A stretch of DNA of 8,976 bases from a bacterium. Lineage in GTDB: Bacteria; Blakebacterota; Blakebacteria; Blakebacterales; Blakebacteraceae. Position 1 is the stretch's first letter. The number at the start of each line of letters is the position of its first letter. The position numbers and the translations under genes are program-made. The notes beneath the pieces were generated by a model. The model did not search any database. It was not told the origin of the DNA and worked only from the letters and a program-made list of their open reading frames with translations. Location: positions 955 through 9,930 of the forward strand of contig JALGWK010000121.1 in NCBI GenBank assembly GCA_025774205.1. Reading direction: 5' to 3'. Below, piece by piece: positions 6,979 through 8,976 of the stretch.

Positions 6979-7890
6979 TCAGTCGGTGGCGGATCGTTCT
7001 TTCGGTTCGGTCATTCTGACCATGAAACTGTTGCCGACGAGGTATTCGAACTCCACGCTCTCGAGATCGGTCAGCGCCTGCAGTTCATCGGCGATGGCGT
7101 CAGCGGCGGTGATGATCCGCTGATATCCCTCGGCATCGGGGCCCTCCCGATCCCGGCGCAGCAGTACCTCCGCCTGCCCTCGAACCACCATGAGGGCGTT
7201 GTTGATCACGTGGTTGAGGCGGGAGACAGTCGCCAGGAGCGTCTGAAGTCGTTCCCGGCGGACCGCCCGTTCCTGGTCTTCGATCTGATCAGTGATATCG
7301 ATGAAGATTCCGAACGAACCGAGGTAGCGATCCGGTTCGACGATGATCGGTGAACCGAGCACCTGCAAGGTCCTGGGCGGGCCCTCCTGCCGCTTGATCT
7401 CAACCCGGTAGGCGCTGGCGATCCCCTGCGGCCGCAACTTCACGTGCTGTTCGATTATCTTCCAGTTCTCGGCCGAGAAGTACTCCTCGATAGCCGTGCC
7501 CTCTCCGGGGACGGCCCCCAGCAGCAGATTCATGCTGTCATTGGTATAGATCGTCTGACGATTCTCATTCAGGATCCATACTCCTGCCGAGGTACCGGCA
7601 AGCAGTCTCTCGAGCAGTGAGGAGCGGTTCAGGATTTTCCGGTTTTCCCGACTCGTCATCCAGGAGACGACGATGCCTGCGATTGCTCCGAACAGGGCGC
7701 ATTCAAAGATGCTCAGGAAGGTATAATCGTCATGAGGAATGTTGAACACGTAACGGCGCGACAAGAACCAGATGGCGCCGAACAGACCGGAGGCGGCAGC
7801 ACCGACGAGTAGATGAAAGATGAGTCTTGAGAAGGGGAGGGCCCCCGCTCCGATCAGCCTTGTCGGAGCGGTGAGCCTGCTGTCTGTCAT
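6979..7890 (-). CDS. membrane PAS-domain protein with histidine-kinase H-box region, no ATPase domain
   Basis: A 303-residue protein. Two hydrophobic segments (about 22-44 and 57-78) form a membrane hairpin. A PAS fold follows (about 92-200: GVWILNENRQTIYTND, then LQVLGSPIIV and GSFGIFIDITD), the usual exit from a PAS/PAC unit. Next is a helical region ERLQTLLATVSRLNHVINNAL with MVVRGQAEVLLR. It resembles the dimerisation/phosphoacceptor helices of kinases whose motif reads H-x-x-N-N-L; the candidate His is 227. The protein ends about 75 residues later with no HATPase_c N, G1 or G2 boxes, and the next gene starts 65 nt on. It may be a sensor or scaffold that is phosphorylated by, or dimerises with, another kinase. 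ATG 7890 has AGAGGA 8 nt upstream and begins the recognisable protein. The longer open frame from 8049 overlaps the upstream gene and is Arg/Ser-rich non-coding-like sequence. Confidence 0.82.
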   Translation of the reverse strand: MTDSRLTAPTRLIGAGALPFSRLIFHLLVGAAASGLFGAIWFLSRRYVFNIPHDDYTFLSIFECALFGAIAGIVVSWMTSRENRKILNRSSLLERLLAGTSAGVWILNENRQTIYTNDSMNLLLGAVPGEGTAIEEYFSAENWKIIEQHVKLRPQGIASAYRVEIKRQEGPPRTLQVLGSPIIVEPDRYLGSFGIFIDITDQIEDQERAVRRERLQTLLATVSRLNHVINNALMVVRGQAEVLLRRDREGPDAEGYQRIITAADAIADELQALTDLESVEFEYLVGNSFMVRMTEPKERSATD

Positions 7891-7921
7891 GGGGCGGGTC
7901 CTCTTTATTTGACCAATTCGT

Positions 7922-8413
7922 CTACGGCTTGAGGATACCCGTTCCCAGCGTCTCCTTGGTTGCGATCCACGATCCCTGGAGGCCCAGGCCCTGGACGGAG
8001 GTGTTCCCGCTGAACGCCCCGATGGCGCCTCCGTTCTTGGTGAATTCACCCGTGAAGTTCATCTCACCCGTGGCAGGGACAAAGGTCGCCGGTGTCGATA
8101 CATCCGGGGTGCTGTCGTATTCGAACGAAATAGTCGCCGACATGCTAGTGATCTGGGCGTTGGTGTAAGTGCCGGTGAGGATGACGTCATGCTCCGCGCT
8201 CCCGCCCCTGAAGAACGAATCTAGCTTGAGGTCCCCCGTACCGGTCATGGTGCCGTTGTTCGCAACGAAGGTGATGGATACTTCCGGCGCGCCGGTCATG
8301 GCGCCGTTGTACGTGCCGTCGATCGGTTTCTGCACCTGCGGACCCGTTGTACAGGTCGTCAATCCCGCGATGAGTGCAATTGCCCCGACTGTGGTCATGG
8401 TTTTACGCGACAT
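7922..8413 (-). CDS. small exported Thr/Gly-rich protein, hypothetical (possible lipoprotein)
   Basis: I do not recognise this 163-residue protein. It opens with a signal peptide: MSRKTMTTVG, hydrophobic AIALIAG, then LTTC (Cys21). The cysteine suggests a lipoprotein, but Thr at the position before it is unusual for a lipobox, so type I cleavage is also possible. The mature part is rich in Thr, Gly and Ser and reads as short beta-strands with Gly/Asn turns (DGTYNGAMTG, NNGTMTGTGDLKLD, ATGEMNFTGEFTKNGG, LQGSWIATK). This is a pattern seen in small beta-sandwich or lipocalin-like envelope proteins. A single further cysteine is not seen. ATG 8413 has a strong AGGTGA about 7 nt upstream. It lies 31 nt before the PAS gene, so the two are probably cotranscribed, while a 206-nt gap separates it from the peptidase gene upstream. 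Existence is well supported, function unknown. Confidence 0.78.
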   Translation of the reverse strand: MSRKTMTTVGAIALIAGLTTCTTGPQVQKPIDGTYNGAMTGAPEVSITFVANNGTMTGTGDLKLDSFFRGGSAEHDVILTGTYTNAQITSMSATISFEYDSTPDVSTPATFVPATGEMNFTGEFTKNGGAIGAFSGNTSVQGLGLQGSWIATKETLGTGILKP

Positions 8414-8619
8414 CGAAAATCACCTCACAAGCAACGTTGGTTTGTTTTTAATCGGCTGGCTACGGTTTCGTTTCATGGACCGACCCTGACGTTATCTAAG
8501 AGTACGTCCGAATTCAAGAACTGATTGTCCGAAACCCGGCTTTTCTTCTCGACGATCAGAACAGCGCGATCTCCCGGTTGCCCTCTGTCAGACAGCCCTC
8601 AGGCCGGTCATTCTTATCG

Positions 8620-8976
8620 TCACCGATATCTACCGTCAGGTGAACGGTCACCTTCACCCTTGAGATAATGATCGAACCACGCCATCTGCCGCAGGTAGAG
8701 ATCGACCCGGTGACGGGGTTCGCCGATCCCGTGACCCTCTCTCGGATAGCGCAGGAACACCACCGGCAGATCCTGTCTGTCCATGCCCCGCCAGAACTGT
8801 TCGGCCTGGGCGATCGGTACCCGGCGATCCTCTTCCCCATGGGTGATGAGCAATGGAGTCGTGACTTCAGTAACATACTCCATGCCGGACCACCGCTCCC
8901 AGATCTCCTTCGTCTCCCACGGCAGGCCCAGGAATCCGTACTCGAGGTAGGTCGGAATGTCGGTCTGCCCCCAGAA
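8620..8976 (-). CDS. S9 (prolyl oligopeptidase-type) peptidase, C-terminal end (N-terminus outside window)
   Basis: The frame is open to the window edge, showing the last 118 residues of an alpha/beta-hydrolase of the S9 family. It reads FWGQTDIPTYLEYGFLG, PWETKEIWERWSGMEY, TPLLITHGEEDRRVP, then FLRYPREGHGIGEPRHRVD and ends WFDHYLKGEGDRSPDGRYR. The catalytic Asp is the one in GEEDRRVP and the catalytic His is in EGHG. The nucleophile Ser (GxSxGG) lies in the missing part. Such enzymes cleave short peptides or acyl-peptides and are commonly exported in this type of bacterium, but location cannot be judged without the N-terminus. The C-terminal helix WFDHYLKG is where family members end, so the 3' end looks intact. 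ATG 8883 is an internal methionine, not a start, because the homology continues upstream. Confidence 0.88.
   Translation of the reverse strand, partial: FWGQTDIPTYLEYGFLGLPWETKEIWERWSGMEYVTEVTTPLLITHGEEDRRVPIAQAEQFWRGMDRQDLPVVFLRYPREGHGIGEPRHRVDLYLRQMAWFDHYLKGEGDRSPDGRYR

Noticed and set aside
5840-7123. Long plus-strand open frame (427 codons) opposite the TPR gene
   Set aside because: It is antisense to a clear TPR lipoprotein with a signal peptide and regular repeats, and also overlaps two other real genes. Its translation shows no recognisable domain. Long antisense frames are common in GC-rich DNA.
7891-8049. Upstream extension of the PAS protein to a start at 8049
   Set aside because: It would overlap the 3' end of the exported-protein gene by about 128 nt and add Arg/Ser-rich sequence. 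ATG 7890 has a proper Shine-Dalgarno.
8489-8517. Promoter for the exported-protein run (TTGAAT with TAGATA/GATAAC on the minus strand)
   Set aside because: Spacing is 13-15 nt for the reasonable -10 choices and the hexamer matches are poor.
8556-8876. Second minus-strand open frame at the right edge
   Set aside because: It is a different frame over the S9 peptidase end. The 8620-8976 frame carries the catalytic Asp and His motifs and continues upstream to the window edge.

Overview
The window is GC-rich, densely coding bacterial DNA. It holds one plus-strand gene pair followed by a run of six minus-strand genes. I see no tRNA, rRNA, CRISPR array, transposase, phage gene or recognisable defence system. 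A DUF5916 outer-membrane protein, an AAA_32/Lon-type protease, a TPR lipoprotein and an S9 peptidase suggest a Gram-negative bacterium, perhaps of the Gemmatimonadota/Acidobacteriota/FCB kind. That placement is inference from gene content only.

Layout. At 1-1413 (+) lies the C-terminal part of a DUF5916 protein that ends like an outer-membrane beta-barrel. At 1547-2266 (+) is an aspartate/glutamate racemase family enzyme with both catalytic cysteines. It converges on a minus-strand branched-chain aminotransferase (2390-3424). The 123-nt gap between the two stops carries nearly three head-to-tail copies of a 38-bp repeat. Reading down the minus strand from the right edge, the genes are: the C-terminal end of an S9/prolyl-oligopeptidase-type peptidase (8620-8976), a small Thr/Gly-rich exported protein (7922-8413), a membrane PAS protein with a histidine-kinase-like H-box but no ATPase domain (6979-7890), an eight-TPR lipoprotein (5930-6913), the AAA_32/Lon-like protease (3450-5887) and the aminotransferase. 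Gaps from 8413 down to 2390 are 31, 65, 42 and 25 nt, so these five genes could be one transcript. The longest gene-free stretch is about 206 nt (8414-8619), and I see nothing firm in it.

The most notable observation is that the Lon-like protease gene is broken by a perfect 8-bp tandem duplication (5761-5776). Removing one copy fuses the 5' fragment, which starts at an ATG with a good Shine-Dalgarno at 5887, to the long 3' frame. The result is an 809-residue protein with the family motif IGQPRAAKSIEF restored. As given, the gene would make only a 79-residue peptide, unless translation restarts at a GTG inside the P-loop region.

How the genes work together is unclear. A membrane sensor-like protein, a TPR lipoprotein and a cytoplasmic protease in one run could relate to envelope or protein quality control, but this is a guess. 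The aminotransferase and racemase are amino-acid metabolism genes with no visible link to the others. I found no convincing new multi-gene system.
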